DNA of 33,516 nucleotides, from assembly GCF_008923365.1 (NCBI RefSeq), contig NZ_WBMR01000095.1, positions 1 through 33,516 of the forward strand, given 5' to 3'. The notes below the pieces were generated by a model, which saw only the letters and a program-made list of their open reading frames with translations, had not been told where the DNA came from and searched no databases. Below are positions 6,774 through 14,424 of this stretch, piece after piece; positions within the stretch are counted from its first letter, which is position 1; the number at the start of each line of letters is the position of its first letter. Origin of the DNA: Actinomadura montaniterrae (GTDB taxonomy: Bacteria > Actinomycetota > Actinomycetes > Streptosporangiales > Streptosporangiaceae). Made by a program: the position numbers and the translations under genes.

Positions 6774-7574
6774 ATGGACGGGTCCGCGAAGGTTCCGCCG
6801 GCGGCCGGGGTGGACATGACCACGCCGAGCGTCGCGCGCATGTACGACTACTTCCTCGGGGGCAAGGACAACTACGAGTGCGACCGGGTCGCGGCGCAGG
6901 AGGTCGTCCGGGCGCTGCCGACGGTGGAGGGCGTCGCGCGGGCGAACCGGGCGTTCCTGCAGCGTGCGGTGCGGTTCGTCGCCGAGTCCGGCATCGACCA
7001 GTTCCTCGATCTCGGCACCGGGCTGCCGACGCAGGGCAACGTGCACGAGGTCGCCCGCGCGGTGCGGCCCGGCGCGCGGGTCGCGTACGTCGACAACGAC
7101 CCGCTGGTGGCGGCGCACGCGCGGGCGCTGGTCGACGCGGACGAGCGGACCGCCGTCGTCCAGGCGGACCTGCGGGTGCCGGCCGAGGTGCTGGACGACC
7201 CGCAGGTGCGCGAGCTGATCGACTTCGGGCGGCCGGTGTGCGTGCTGTTCGTCGCGGTCCTGCACTTCGTGCCGGACGAGCGGGACCCGGCGGGGATCGT
7301 CCGGCGGTTCACCGAGGCGGTCCCGCCCGGCAGCCACGTGATCCTGTCGCACGCGGCGGTCGAGGAGCGGCGCAACGTGAACGTCGGGGAGACGTACCGT
7401 TCGCAGTCGGCGAACGCGGCCCTGATCGCGCGGACGCGGGAGCAGGTGGCGGGGCTGCTGGACGGCCTGACGATCCTGGAGCCCGGCGTCGTCCCGCTGC
7501 ACGAGTGGCGGCCCGCGGGCGGCGAGTACATCACCGGCGCGGGCTGGACGGCCGTCGCCCGCAAGGACGGCTGA
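6774..7574 (+). CDS. SAM-dependent methyltransferase, DUF574 family
   Basis: A 266-residue Rossmann methyltransferase with the DUF574 signature ARMYDYFLGGKDNYECDR at residues 21-38 and the SAM-binding motif I FLDLGTGLPTQGN at 77-89. YVDNDPLV at 96-103 is the acidic motif II. The family is heavily expanded in actinomycetes; substrates are unknown and individual members are often assigned to secondary metabolism only by context. Here the neighbours (panB and a membrane protein) give no pathway. The start has a purine-rich site GAAAGGGG ending 6 bases upstream. It is probably transcribed on its own after the panB hairpin. Confidence 0.93.
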   Translation: MDGSAKVPPAAGVDMTTPSVARMYDYFLGGKDNYECDRVAAQEVVRALPTVEGVARANRAFLQRAVRFVAESGIDQFLDLGTGLPTQGNVHEVARAVRPGARVAYVDNDPLVAAHARALVDADERTAVVQADLRVPAEVLDDPQVRELIDFGRPVCVLFVAVLHFVPDERDPAGIVRRFTEAVPPGSHVILSHAAVEERRNVNVGETYRSQSANAALIARTREQVAGLLDGLTILEPGVVPLHEWRPAGGEYITGAGWTAVARKDG

Positions 7575-7672
7575 CCGGCCGGGCCGGTGGCCTTGGCGGG
7601 TGGCCGGTGGTGCGTTTCTCGGGTTCGCCACATAGCGTGATCTGGACACCCGTTCACACCGGCAGGAGACCC

Positions 7673-8449
7673 ATGAGCCCGCATCCCGCCGCCGCGCCCG
7701 TGCCGCCGCCGGGCGCGGGCGAGACCGTGCAGGAACCGGAGCCGAGCGGAGGCCCGCCCGTGTCGCGGGCGGCCCTCGTGAAGCTGCTGGTCCTCGGCGC
7801 GGTGCTGCTCGGCGTGGGCGTGCTCGTGGCGATCGCGGGCGGCTCGGTGTGGGGCGACGTCAGCGACTGGGTCGACTCGCTCGGCTGGTGGGGGCCGCTC
7901 GTGTTCGCGGTCTGCTACGCGGTGGCGGTGACCCTGCTGGTGCCCGGGTCGGTGCTGAACGCGTCCGCCGGGGCGCTGTTCGGCGTGGCCGTCGGCGTGG
8001 GGTCCGTCCTGGCCGGCGCCACCGCGGGCGCCGCGATCTCGTTCGCGCTGGCCAGAGCACTCGGACGGCCCGCCGTGGCCCGCTATGCCGGGTCCGGGCG
8101 GCTCGCCCGCCTGGACGCCTACCTGTCGCGCCGCGCGTTCGAGTCGGTGCTGGTGCTGCGGATGGTCGGGCTGTTCCCGTTCGGCGTCGTGAACTACGGC
8201 GCGGGCGTCGCGGGCGTCCGGTTCGGGCCGTACCTCGCGGGGACGTTCGCCGGGATCATTCCGGGGACGCTCGTCTACACCGGGCTCGGCAAGGCGCTCC
8301 GCGAGCCCGGCTCCCCGATGGTGTGGATCGCGCCGGTCGGATTGGTGCTGCTCAGCGCGTTCAGCTGGTGGCTGTCGCGGTACGTCCGTGCTCGCGGCGA
8401 GCGCGCCGAGGCAGGCGCCGTGCCCGCCCTCGCCGAGGTCGACGACTAG
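7673..8449 (+). CDS. TVP38/TMEM64 family (VTT-domain, DedA-like) membrane protein
   Basis: A 258-residue polytopic membrane protein. A Pro-rich cytosolic N-terminus of about 30 residues is followed by a helix at about 33-55, then the VTT core: GPLVFAVCYAVAVTLLVPGSVLNASAGALFG, GAAISFALARALGR, and the re-entrant RMVGLFPFGVVNYGAGVAGVRF. There is a final helix near 220-240. VTT proteins are implicated in lipid scrambling or transport, and this one is not further assignable. The ATG at 7673 has AGGAGA 5 bases upstream. The longer open frame upstream overlaps the methyltransferase and is not coding. Confidence 0.9.
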   Translation: MSPHPAAAPVPPPGAGETVQEPEPSGGPPVSRAALVKLLVLGAVLLGVGVLVAIAGGSVWGDVSDWVDSLGWWGPLVFAVCYAVAVTLLVPGSVLNASAGALFGVAVGVGSVLAGATAGAAISFALARALGRPAVARYAGSGRLARLDAYLSRRAFESVLVLRMVGLFPFGVVNYGAGVAGVRFGPYLAGTFAGIIPGTLVYTGLGKALREPGSPMVWIAPVGLVLLSAFSWWLSRYVRARGERAEAGAVPALAEVDD

Positions 8450-8467
8450 CCGCGCCGACCACCGGGG

Positions 8468-8499
8468 TTGACCTTGACACCGGTGTGAGGCCCTAGCGT
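8468..8499 (+). promoter_or_regulatory. MerR-type promoter of the following SDR gene
   Basis: TTGACC at 8468-8473 and TAGCGT at 8494-8499 are separated by 20 bases, too long for normal sigma-A promoters and typical of MerR-activated ones. Within the spacer, ACACCGGTGT (8477-8486) is a perfect palindrome extending imperfectly to 8473-8490. No MerR gene is in the window. Confidence 0.6.
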
Positions 8500-8522
8500 C
8501 GCGGCCGTCGAAGGGAGACGTG

Positions 8523-9164
8523 ATGCCGGGAGCAGTGGTCATCGGGGCCGGGCCGGGGATCGGCGCGGCCGTGGCGCGGCGGTTCGCCCGCGAGGGGATG
8601 CCGATCGCCCTCATCGGACGGAACGCCGGGAAGCTCGCCGAGATCGAGGAGGCGGCGGCGCCCGCCGTCCGGCTGTCCGCCGACGCCGCCGACGAGGCGG
8701 CGCTGCGCGGTGCCCTCGACGCCGCGGCGGCCGAGTTCGGCGTCCCGGACGCCGTGGTCTACAACGCGGCGCTCGTCCGGCCGGACCGGGTCGGGGAGCT
8801 GTCCGCGCGCGAGCAGCTGGACGCCTGGGCGGTCAACGTCGGCGGGGCGCTGACGGCCGCCGCCCGCGTCGCGCCGGACATGGCGCGGCGCGGGAGCGGC
8901 ACGTTCATCGTCACCGGCGGCATGCCGGAGCCGAAGCCGGAGTACGTCAGCCTCTCGCTCGGCAAGGCCGGGGTGCGGACGCTGGTGGCCCTGCTCGACC
9001 AGGAGTACGGGCCGTCCGGCGTCCACGCGGCGAGCGTGACCGTGGACGGCCCCGTCGCCGCCGGGACGTTCTTCGACCCCGACCGGATCGCCGAGCACTA
9101 CTGGCGGCTGCACGTCCAGCCGCGCGGCGAGTGGCAGCGGGAGATCGTCCACACTCCCGGGTAG
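8523..9164 (+). CDS. Short SDR-fold oxidoreductase lacking the usual catalytic Tyr
   Basis: A 213-residue Rossmann protein with the NAD(P) motif GAGPGIG at residues 8-14 and VVYNAALV replacing the usual NNAG stretch. The active-site region reads SLSLGKAG: the Lys is present but the residue four before it is Leu, not the Tyr of YxxxK. A Tyr lies seven residues before the Lys. The protein is also about 40 residues shorter than classical SDRs. It may be an NmrA-like or non-catalytic relative, or may use the displaced Tyr. ATG 8523 is preferred over GTG 8520 because AAGGGAG (8511-8517) is then 5 bases away. Its stop lies one base from the stop of the convergent SDR gene. Confidence 0.85.
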   Translation: MPGAVVIGAGPGIGAAVARRFAREGMPIALIGRNAGKLAEIEEAAAPAVRLSADAADEAALRGALDAAAAEFGVPDAVVYNAALVRPDRVGELSAREQLDAWAVNVGGALTAAARVAPDMARRGSGTFIVTGGMPEPKPEYVSLSLGKAGVRTLVALLDQEYGPSGVHAASVTVDGPVAAGTFFDPDRIAEHYWRLHVQPRGEWQREIVHTPG

Positions 9165-9165
9165 G

Positions 9166-9873
9166 TCACCAGGGGAGGCGGCCCTCGGCGTCGAAGTAGC
9201 CGCCGGTCGGCCCGTCCGGCGCGACCCGCGCCATCCGGACGATGATCTCGGCGCCCTCCTCGACGGTCTGCGTGCCGGTGCGGCCGTTCAGGTCCGTCGC
9301 GGTGAACCCGGGCTCGACCGCGTTGATCCGCATCTCCGGGAACGCCTTCGCGAACTGCACGGTGACCATGTTGACCGCGGTCTTGGACGCCGGGTACGCG
9401 ACGCCCGGGTAGGCGTACGCGGGCGTCGCCGGGTCGCTGACCGCCGCCAGCGAGGCGAGCCCGCTGGACACGTTCACGATGACCGGCGCCTCGGACTTCC
9501 GCAGCAGCGGCAGGAACGCGTGCGTGACGCGCACCACGCCGAACACGTTCGTCTCGAAGACGGTCCGCATCTGGTCCGCGGTGACGTCGGCGGCGCCGGG
9601 CACGCCGTTGTCGGGCAGCCGGGCCTCGATCCCGGCGTTGTTGACCAGGACGTCGAGGCCGCCGTCGGCCTCGATCGCCTTCGCGGCGGCCTCGACGGAC
9701 GCGTCGTCGGTGACGTCGAGGACGACCGGCCGCGCCCCCAGCTCGGCGGCGGCGCGGCGGCCGCGCTCGGCGTCCCGGCTGCCGATGTAGACGGTGTGGC
9801 CCGCGGCGATGAGCCGCCGCGCGGTCTCGTAGCCCAGGCCCTTGTTCGCTCCGGTGATCAGTGTCGTCGTCAT
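9166..9873 (-). CDS. Short-chain dehydrogenase/reductase (SDR)
   Basis: A 235-residue classical SDR: cofactor motif TGANKGLG at residues 7-14, NNAG, VNVSSG, and the active-site YPASK, with a C-terminal GYFDAEGRLPW. The sequence resembles the carbonyl-reductase-like SDRs common in actinomycetes, and the substrate is unknown. GGAGAC precedes the ATG at 9873 on this strand. It is divergent from the XRE regulator at 9976 with 102 bases between, an arrangement that usually means the regulator controls the enzyme. It converges on the preceding SDR with a single intergenic base and no terminator. Confidence 0.93.
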   Translation of the reverse strand: MTTTLITGANKGLGYETARRLIAAGHTVYIGSRDAERGRRAAAELGARPVVLDVTDDASVEAAAKAIEADGGLDVLVNNAGIEARLPDNGVPGAADVTADQMRTVFETNVFGVVRVTHAFLPLLRKSEAPVIVNVSSGLASLAAVSDPATPAYAYPGVAYPASKTAVNMVTVQFAKAFPEMRINAVEPGFTATDLNGRTGTQTVEEGAEIIVRMARVAPDGPTGGYFDAEGRLPW

Positions 9874-9921
9874 GTCTCCAGGTTGCGGCGCGGAGGGGCG
9901 GGCTGCCAGCCGTCCCGTCTT

Positions 9922-9942
9922 CCTGGGAACGGCGGTACCAGG
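9922..9942. promoter_or_regulatory. Candidate operator between SDR and XRE regulator
   Basis: CCTGG (9922-9926) and CCAGG (9938-9942) form an inverted repeat with an 11-base spacer in the divergent promoter region, a plausible dimer site for the adjacent XRE protein. It is short enough to occur by chance. Confidence 0.35.
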
Positions 9943-9975
9943 CAGGCGCCCGGCGCGGGCGGGCAGACTGGGGGC

Positions 9976-10815
9976 ATGGCACCGGGGAAGTTCGGCAGGA
10001 CGCTGCACCGCTGGCGGGACCGGGTCCGGCCGGAGGCGGCCGGGCTGCCCGGCGGCGGGCACCGGCGGACGGCCGGGCTGCGCCGCGAGGAGCTGGCCCA
10101 GCTCGCGGGGATCTCCGTCGACTACGTGACCCGGCTGGAGCAGGGCCGCGCGTCCAACCCGTCGCCGCAGGTCGTCGAGGCGCTGGCCCGCGCGCTGCGG
10201 CTGTCGGCGGACGAGCGCGCGCACCTGTTCCACCTCGCCGGGCTGGTGCCGCCCGGCCCGGACGCGGTGCCCGCGTACATCACGCCGAGCGTCCAGCGGC
10301 TGCTGGACCGGCTGTCCGGGACGCCCGTCGCGGTCTACGACGCGGCGTGGACGCTGCTGCTCGCGAACCCGATGTACACGGCGCTGATGGGCGACACGTC
10401 CGGCTGGCGGGGGATGGAGCGGAACGGCGTGTGGCGCAACTTCCTCGGGCCGGAGGGCCGCGTCCGGTACACGCCGGAGGAGCGGCGCGCGTTCCTGGCC
10501 GCGCTCGCCGGGGACCTGCGCGAGGCCGCCGGCCGGTACCACGCCGACCTGGGCCTCCAGCAGCTGATCGCGGAGCTGCACGCTGAGAGCGAGCTGTTCG
10601 CGGAGCTCTGGGACACGGGAACGGTCGGCCGGCACGAGGCGTCCCGCAAGACCATCGACCATCCGCGGGTGGGCGTGCTGACGCTGGACTGCGACGTGCT
10701 GACGGTGCGCGGCCCCGACCTGCGCATCATGATCTACACGGCGGAGCCCGGCACCGAGGACGCGGACCGGCTGGCGCTCCTCGCCGTCCTCGGCACGCAG
10801 TCGCTCACGGGCTAG
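9976..10815 (+). CDS. XRE-family regulator with MmyB-like ligand-binding domain
   Basis: A 279-residue regulator. The helix-turn-helix lies at residues 35-58 (LRREELAQLAGISVDYVTRLEQGR), followed by ALRLSADERAHLFHLAG. From about residue 105 comes the PAS-like MmyB-type ligand domain (PVAVYDAAWTLLLANPMYTALMG, then RTWDHPRVG-type motif KTIDHPRVGVLTLDCDVL). Family members often repress or activate a divergently transcribed reductase, here the SDR at 9166-9873. The ligand is unknown. Its 3' end overlaps the convergent PAP2 gene by 11 bases. Confidence 0.93.
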   Translation: MAPGKFGRTLHRWRDRVRPEAAGLPGGGHRRTAGLRREELAQLAGISVDYVTRLEQGRASNPSPQVVEALARALRLSADERAHLFHLAGLVPPGPDAVPAYITPSVQRLLDRLSGTPVAVYDAAWTLLLANPMYTALMGDTSGWRGMERNGVWRNFLGPEGRVRYTPEERRAFLAALAGDLREAAGRYHADLGLQQLIAELHAESELFAELWDTGTVGRHEASRKTIDHPRVGVLTLDCDVLTVRGPDLRIMIYTAEPGTEDADRLALLAVLGTQSLTG

Positions 10816-11701
10816 CGAGCTCGGGGCCCTTGTCGGGGTCGGCCCTGGTGATGCCGCCCGGCGGCCGTTCCAAGCTGACCGTCGCGGTGGTCGCGGCCCC
10901 GCCCGGATTGGGCCCGCCGACGCCGCCCGCAGCCTGCTCCGCAGGCACGAGGGACTTGCCGTCCGCCTCGCCGGGCTCGGCGTCCACCAGGTCCGCGGGG
11001 TCGGGGACGGGCGCGGGGCGGTTCCGCTTGATCAGCTGGCCGGCCGCGTAGGTCGTCCCGTTGCCGGCCCAGACCAGGCCGGTCCCGAAGAGGGCGGCCA
11101 TGGACACCGCGACCCCGGCGATCACGTCCAGCACGTAGTGGTTGGCGGTGATCACGACGACGATCGCGGTGACGACGGGGTGCAGCACGGCGAGCCAGCG
11201 CACCCGGTACCGCGGCAGCAGCGCCATGATCACGACCGCGACCCACACCGCCCACCCCATGTGCAGGGACGGCATGGCGGCGAACTGGTCGGCCTCCACG
11301 CCGCCGGGGCTGTGCACGGTGCCGAAGCCGGCCATGGCCACCGAGTCGACGAACCCCTCGTCCGGCAGCAGCCGCGGCGGCATCACCGGCAGGACGAAGA
11401 ACACCACGAGCCCGGCCAGGTTGGTCAGGACGAGGGCGTTGCGCGCGGGCCGGTAGACGCCGGGGCCCGCGAGGTAGCACAGCAGCAGGATGCCCATCGT
11501 GAAGCCGGTGTGCATGTGCTGGTAGATCCAGACGGCCACCTCGGACAGATCGTGATGCCGCGTCAACCAGTGGTTGGTCCGCAGTTCAACGTCCAGGCCC
11601 AGGTGCTTCTCTATGCTCAGGACGTCGCGGCCATGGGCGAGCGCCGGCCCGTACCGGGTGTCGGCCAGCGAGCGGATGTAGCCGTAGACCTGGAGCAGCA
11701 C
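10805..11701 (-). CDS. PAP2-superfamily membrane phosphatase (inositolphosphotransferase-like)
   Basis: About 298 residues with several membrane helices and the PAP2 catalytic segments MPSLHMGWAVW and NHYVLDVIAGV (the His...Asp pair), as in the Aur1/Ipt1-like subgroup. The cytosolic C-tail of about 85 residues is Pro/Gly/Ala-rich. The likely role is lipid-phosphate hydrolysis or headgroup transfer at the membrane. The start is doubtful. GTG 11701 has no ribosome site and begins inside a membrane helix; the same frame stays open to a stop at 11816-11818 and encodes a convincing upstream stretch RPWLIGELAIVF, but holds no ATG, GTG or TTG. The true N-terminus probably lies upstream, via a CTG start or a frameshift. 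Confidence 0.85.
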   Translation of the reverse strand: MLLQVYGYIRSLADTRYGPALAHGRDVLSIEKHLGLDVELRTNHWLTRHHDLSEVAVWIYQHMHTGFTMGILLLCYLAGPGVYRPARNALVLTNLAGLVVFFVLPVMPPRLLPDEGFVDSVAMAGFGTVHSPGGVEADQFAAMPSLHMGWAVWVAVVIMALLPRYRVRWLAVLHPVVTAIVVVITANHYVLDVIAGVAVSMAALFGTGLVWAGNGTTYAAGQLIKRNRPAPVPDPADLVDAEPGEADGKSLVPAEQAAGGVGGPNPGGAATTATVSLERPPGGITRADPDKGPELASP

Positions 11702-11834
11702 GAAGACGATCGCCAGCTCGCCGATCAGCCATGGCCGCTTGCGGCGCGGCCGGCGGACGTCGGTGTCGTGGCCGGTGCGGCGCCCCTCGGGGCGCAGGAG
11801 TAGCGCGCGGACGGCTCAGCCCTCTTTTCCCCAC

Positions 11835-12058
11835 GACGGCCCGGCGGGACCCTGCGCGAGCCGCTCAACGGCCGACCGTACATCCCTTCCGGCCCCCGTG
11901 GCACACCGGGGTCCGATCATGTGCCCGGCTACGGCCTTCCCCCGGCCGGTCGCCTGGTGGTCGAGCGCGCGCCATCGCGCGTCCATCCGCAGGTCAAACA
12001 GGGTAAAGCCGACTTCACGGGCATAGGTGCGGCCGATCCCGGCCGCCGTCCCCGCATC
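11835..12058. other. Intergenic region with no recognisable gene
   Basis: Between the PAP2 5' end and the operators at 12059 no coding frame shows a domain or credible ribosome site. It probably holds the leftward PAP2 promoter. I looked for riboswitch cores and saw none I could defend. Confidence 0.4.
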
Positions 12059-12081
12059 AAAACCGTATAACGATCGGTTTT
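12059..12081. promoter_or_regulatory. TetR-type operator, copy 1
   Basis: AAACCG-N9-CGGTTT at 12060-12080 is a 21-bp inverted repeat, extended by one A/T pair each side. It lies just upstream of the -35 and matches copy 2 read in the opposite orientation. Confidence 0.75.
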
Positions 12082-12095
12082 TTCGCCCGGAAGCA

Positions 12096-12127
12096 TTGAC
12101 GCACAGAAACCGATCAGTTTACGGTTT
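12096..12127 (+). promoter_or_regulatory. ABC operon promoter with TetR-type operator copy 2
   Basis: TTGACG (12096-12101), 18 bases, TACGGT (12120-12125) form the promoter. The operator AAACCG-N9-CGGTTT at 12107-12127 covers the spacer and -10, 47 bases centre-to-centre from copy 1. Its position would block polymerase. The obvious ligand-responsive repressor is the TetR protein encoded at 13786 in the same operon. Confidence 0.75.
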
Positions 12128-12223
12128 TCGCTGTTCGACGGGCCGCCGCCCCCGCCGCGGCGCCGCCCCACCCCCCGACGTCCCGCCGGCGACGCTGGTC
12201 CCGGCCCTCCAGACGGAGAGATC

Positions 12224-13756
12224 ATGACGAGGTACTCCACCCGGATCGCGGCCTCGGCGGCCTGCGCCGCGGCCGCGCTGGTGCTGACGGGCTGCGGAGG
12301 CGGCGGCTCGGCGAGCGGCGGCGCCGGCGCCGAGCTGGACATCGCCACGCTGACCGCCGCGCAGAGCCTGGACCCGGCCGACGCGATCGGCAGCGCGCTG
12401 CCCTACTTCCAGGCGACCTACGACACGCTGATCAAGCGGGACCCGGACGGCTCGTTCAAGCCGATGCTCGCCACGCAGTGGTCCTACGACAAGGACCGCA
12501 CCCACCTGTCGCTGACCCTGCGCGACGGCGTGAAGTTCACCGACGGGACGGCCTTCGACGCCGCCGCCGTCAAGGCGAACCTCGACCACTTCAAGAACGG
12601 CGGCGGGGGCGGCGCCAAGTACGTGAAGTCGGTCAAGGACGTCAAGGTCGTCGACCCGACGCACGTCGTCCTGGAGCTGTCCCAGCCGGACCCGGGCCTG
12701 CTGTTCTACCTCAGCGACGCCGCGGGCCTCATGGCCGGCCCCGCCAAGCTCAAGGACGGGAGCCTGAAGACGGCCCCGGTCGGCACCGGCCCCTACGTCC
12801 TGGACAAGTCCAAGACCGCGGTCGGGAGCAAGTACGTCTTCGACCGCCGCACCGACTACTGGGGCGACAAGGCGAAGTTCAAGACCCTGACGATCAGCGT
12901 GTTCGACAACGAGACCGCCGTCGTCAACGGGCTGAAGACCGGGCAGATCGACACCGCCGTCCTCCAGGACGCCGGGCAGCAGCAGGCCGTGGCGTCCGAC
13001 GGGCGGCTCACCAAGACCCCGTACAGCTTCGACTTCCAGGGACTGCTGTTCTTCGACCGGGACGGGCTCCGCACCCCGGCGCTGAAGAAGCCGCAGGTCC
13101 GCCAGGCGATCAACTACGCCCTCGACCGCGCGACCATGCTCGACAAGATCCGCCAGGGCCGCGGCGAGATCACCGACCAGGTCTTCGGGCCGGAGACCAA
13201 GGCCTACGACCGGACCCTCGACTCCTACTACCCACACGACCCGGCCAAGGCGAAGCAGCTCCTCGCCGACGCCGGATACGCGGACGGGTTCACGCTCAAG
13301 CTGCCGCGCGTCACCGCCATCGTCGGCGACGCCCTCGCGTCCTCGATCGAGACCGACCTCAAGGCCGTCGGCATCAAGGTCGTCTGGGACCAGCTCGACG
13401 CGGGCAGCGCCGTCCAGAAGATCTACCGGGACCGCGCCTACTCCGCGATGGTGATGAACATCGGGCAGTCGTCCACCGACTGGGTGACCGACCAGGACCT
13501 CGTGACGCCCGGGACGTTCAACATGTTCGGCACCACCGACCCGACCGTGACGCGGCTGCTCGGGCAGGTGCAGGCCGGCGACGACGCCGCGGCCGCCGCC
13601 GCGTCGAAGGAGCTGAACAAGTACCTGGTCGAGCAGGCCTGGTTCGCGCCCTTCTACCGGATGAAGTACCTGCTGGTCGCCGGGGAGGGCGTGAAGGCGG
13701 TGCCGCAGTCGGGCATGGGCGTCCCGTCGCTCTACGACTACACCCCCGCGTCCTGA
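12224..13756 (+). CDS. ABC transporter substrate-binding lipoprotein (SBP family 5)
   Basis: A 510-residue lipoprotein. The signal peptide ends in the lipobox LTGC, with the modified Cys at residue 24, followed by a Gly/Ser linker. The mature part is the family-5 periplasmic fold used for peptides, nickel and opines (DGSFKPMLATQWSY, LRDGVKFTDGTAFDAAAVKANLDHF, RQAINYALDR). It delivers ligand to the permeases encoded at 14418-17149. The ATG has GGAGAG 6 bases upstream. The operon is preceded by two matching TetR-type operators, so uptake is likely substrate-induced. Specificity cannot be read from the sequence. Confidence 0.95.
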   Translation: MTRYSTRIAASAACAAAALVLTGCGGGGSASGGAGAELDIATLTAAQSLDPADAIGSALPYFQATYDTLIKRDPDGSFKPMLATQWSYDKDRTHLSLTLRDGVKFTDGTAFDAAAVKANLDHFKNGGGGGAKYVKSVKDVKVVDPTHVVLELSQPDPGLLFYLSDAAGLMAGPAKLKDGSLKTAPVGTGPYVLDKSKTAVGSKYVFDRRTDYWGDKAKFKTLTISVFDNETAVVNGLKTGQIDTAVLQDAGQQQAVASDGRLTKTPYSFDFQGLLFFDRDGLRTPALKKPQVRQAINYALDRATMLDKIRQGRGEITDQVFGPETKAYDRTLDSYYPHDPAKAKQLLADAGYADGFTLKLPRVTAIVGDALASSIETDLKAVGIKVVWDQLDAGSAVQKIYRDRAYSAMVMNIGQSSTDWVTDQDLVTPGTFNMFGTTDPTVTRLLGQVQAGDDAAAAAASKELNKYLVEQAWFAPFYRMKYLLVAGEGVKAVPQSGMGVPSLYDYTPAS

Positions 13757-13785
13757 CGCGCGGGAAGGCACGAGCGAGCATCGCC

Positions 13786-14424
13786 ATGGCGAGACGGGGG
13801 CCGTACGAGAAGGGCCAGGCCAAGCGCAAGGAGATCCTGCTGGCCGCGCTGGAGGTCTTCGCGGCCGAGGGGTACCGGGGCACCTCCCTGCGCAAGGTCG
13901 CGGACCGGTGCGGCCTCAGCCTCCCCGGCCTGATGCACTACTTCGAGTCCAAGGAGGACCTCCTCACGCAGGTGGTCCGGATGCGCGACGAGACGGCCCG
14001 CCTCCGGCATCCGGACCACACCCCGGAGACGTACCGGCGGATCGTCCGGGAGGGGACGTCCACGCCCGGGCTCGTGGAGCTGTTCGTGTCCATGGCGGCG
14101 GCGGCCGGCGACCCCCGGCATCCCGCGCACGGCCACTTCGCGGAGCGCTATCCGCAGATCCGCGGCCAGGTCGCCGCGTTCCTGCGCGGCTGCATGGACG
14201 AGGGCTGGATGCGCGCGGACGTCCCGGCCGACCGGCTCGCGGCCCTGTTCGTCGCCGTCGCCGACGGCATCCAGATGCAGTGGCTCGTGGACCGCTCGAT
14301 GGACATGGAGCAGCCGATCGCGGACGTGATGCGGCTCCTCACGTCCCCGGATGCCCGCGCGGCCACGGACGCCCGCGCGGCCGGGACGCGCGGCACGGGT
14401 GAAGAAGGAGGAGGCCGATGCTGA
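13786..14424 (+). CDS. TetR-family regulator inside the ABC importer operon
   Basis: A 212-residue regulator. The TetR helix-turn-helix occupies about residues 15-60 (TSLRKVADRCGLSLPGLMHYFESKEDLL), followed by a helical ligand domain (LVELFVSMAAAAGDP, WMRADVPADRLAALFVAVADGIQMQWLVD). It begins 29 bases after the substrate-binding gene and its stop overlaps the first permease start by 7 bases, so it is made from the transcript it most likely controls. The two AAACCG-N9-CGGTTT operators upstream of the operon are its best candidate targets. The ligand is probably the imported solute or a metabolite of it. Confidence 0.93.
   Translation: MARRGPYEKGQAKRKEILLAALEVFAAEGYRGTSLRKVADRCGLSLPGLMHYFESKEDLLTQVVRMRDETARLRHPDHTPETYRRIVREGTSTPGLVELFVSMAAAAGDPRHPAHGHFAERYPQIRGQVAAFLRGCMDEGWMRADVPADRLAALFVAVADGIQMQWLVDRSMDMEQPIADVMRLLTSPDARAATDARAAGTRGTGEEGGGRC

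Noticed and set aside
11586..11834. 82-codon minus-strand frame beginning at ATG 11834
   Set aside because: It is the +1 shadow of the PAP2 gene over most of its length. Its first part was kept only as a possible frameshifted start of that gene.
12001..12058. Possible riboswitch before the ABC operon
   Set aside because: It lies upstream of the promoter assigned at 12096-12125, so it would not be in the transcript, and no aptamer core was recognised.
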